A program made the position numbers and the translations under genes. The notes beneath the pieces were generated by a model. It was not told where the DNA came from and made no database searches. It saw nothing but the letters and a program-made list of their open reading frames with translations. A stretch of 13,359 bases of DNA, from contig DATMOG010000008.1 of assembly GCA_035568375.1 (NCBI GenBank), forward strand, positions 1-13,359, in the 5' to 3' direction. The stretch comes from JACDET01 sp035568375. GTDB lineage: Bacteria > Patescibacteriota > Microgenomatia > Levybacterales > UBA12049. Positions 13,301-13,359 of this stretch are shown here, piece after piece; positions within the stretch are counted from its first letter, which is position 1, and each line of letters begins with the position of its first letter.

Positions 13301-13359
13301 CAGGTTTTATGGTGTAGTTAGTTTTTGTGATGTTTTTCGATTGAGATGGCAATCATAAT

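Overview
The window is bacterial, AT-rich and tightly packed: ten well-supported protein genes fill almost everything from 497 to 13285. Complete gyrA and gyrB, rarA and recognisable -35/-10 promoters argue for Bacteria. TGA is used as a stop (rarA) and UGA is not read as an amino acid in the genes I could check. I infer a small-genome uncultivated lineage, possibly Patescibacteria/CPR, from compactness, family variants and start-site architecture; no phylogeny was run, so the phylum is a guess.

Layout. 1-496 holds no convincing gene: a strong hairpin, a second inverted repeat, a promoter-like signal and a doubtful 60-codon ORF. 497-2940 (minus) is a two-gene unit: argG comes first and carries an extra C-terminal MGS-like (methylglyoxal-synthase-fold) domain, followed by a DDAH/arginine-deiminase-like amidinohydrolase. 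Divergent from argG is a GNAT-fold protein (3169-3882, plus), then ctlX (4079-5008, plus), a second guanidino/ureido hydrolase. 5005-10985 (minus) is gyrB - ppa - gyrA - folD. 11088-11983 (plus) holds a pterin-4a-carbinolamine dehydratase and an unrecognised 161-residue protein. 12059-13285 (minus) is rarA/mgsA.

How the genes fit together. The left third centres on citrulline: the DDAH-like enzyme would make it, ArgG would consume it with aspartate and ATP, and CtlX would hydrolyse it to ornithine. The ArgG is fused to the type of domain that serves as the allosteric regulatory domain of carbamoyl-phosphate synthetase (CarB). The argG 5' leader carries a near-consensus ARG box. Together these suggest a citrulline/ornithine branch point under both allosteric and transcriptional control. 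The right two thirds are housekeeping: DNA supercoiling, pyrophosphate removal, one-carbon folate chemistry and replication-fork maintenance.

A second theme is start-site architecture. I see no Shine-Dalgarno sequence before any gene. At most starts a -10 hexamer lies only 5-8 bases before the ATG, which puts the predicted transcription start on or next to the start codon (leaderless mRNA). The clear exception is argG, with a predicted leader of about 74 nt, the same leader that holds the ARG-box-like sites.
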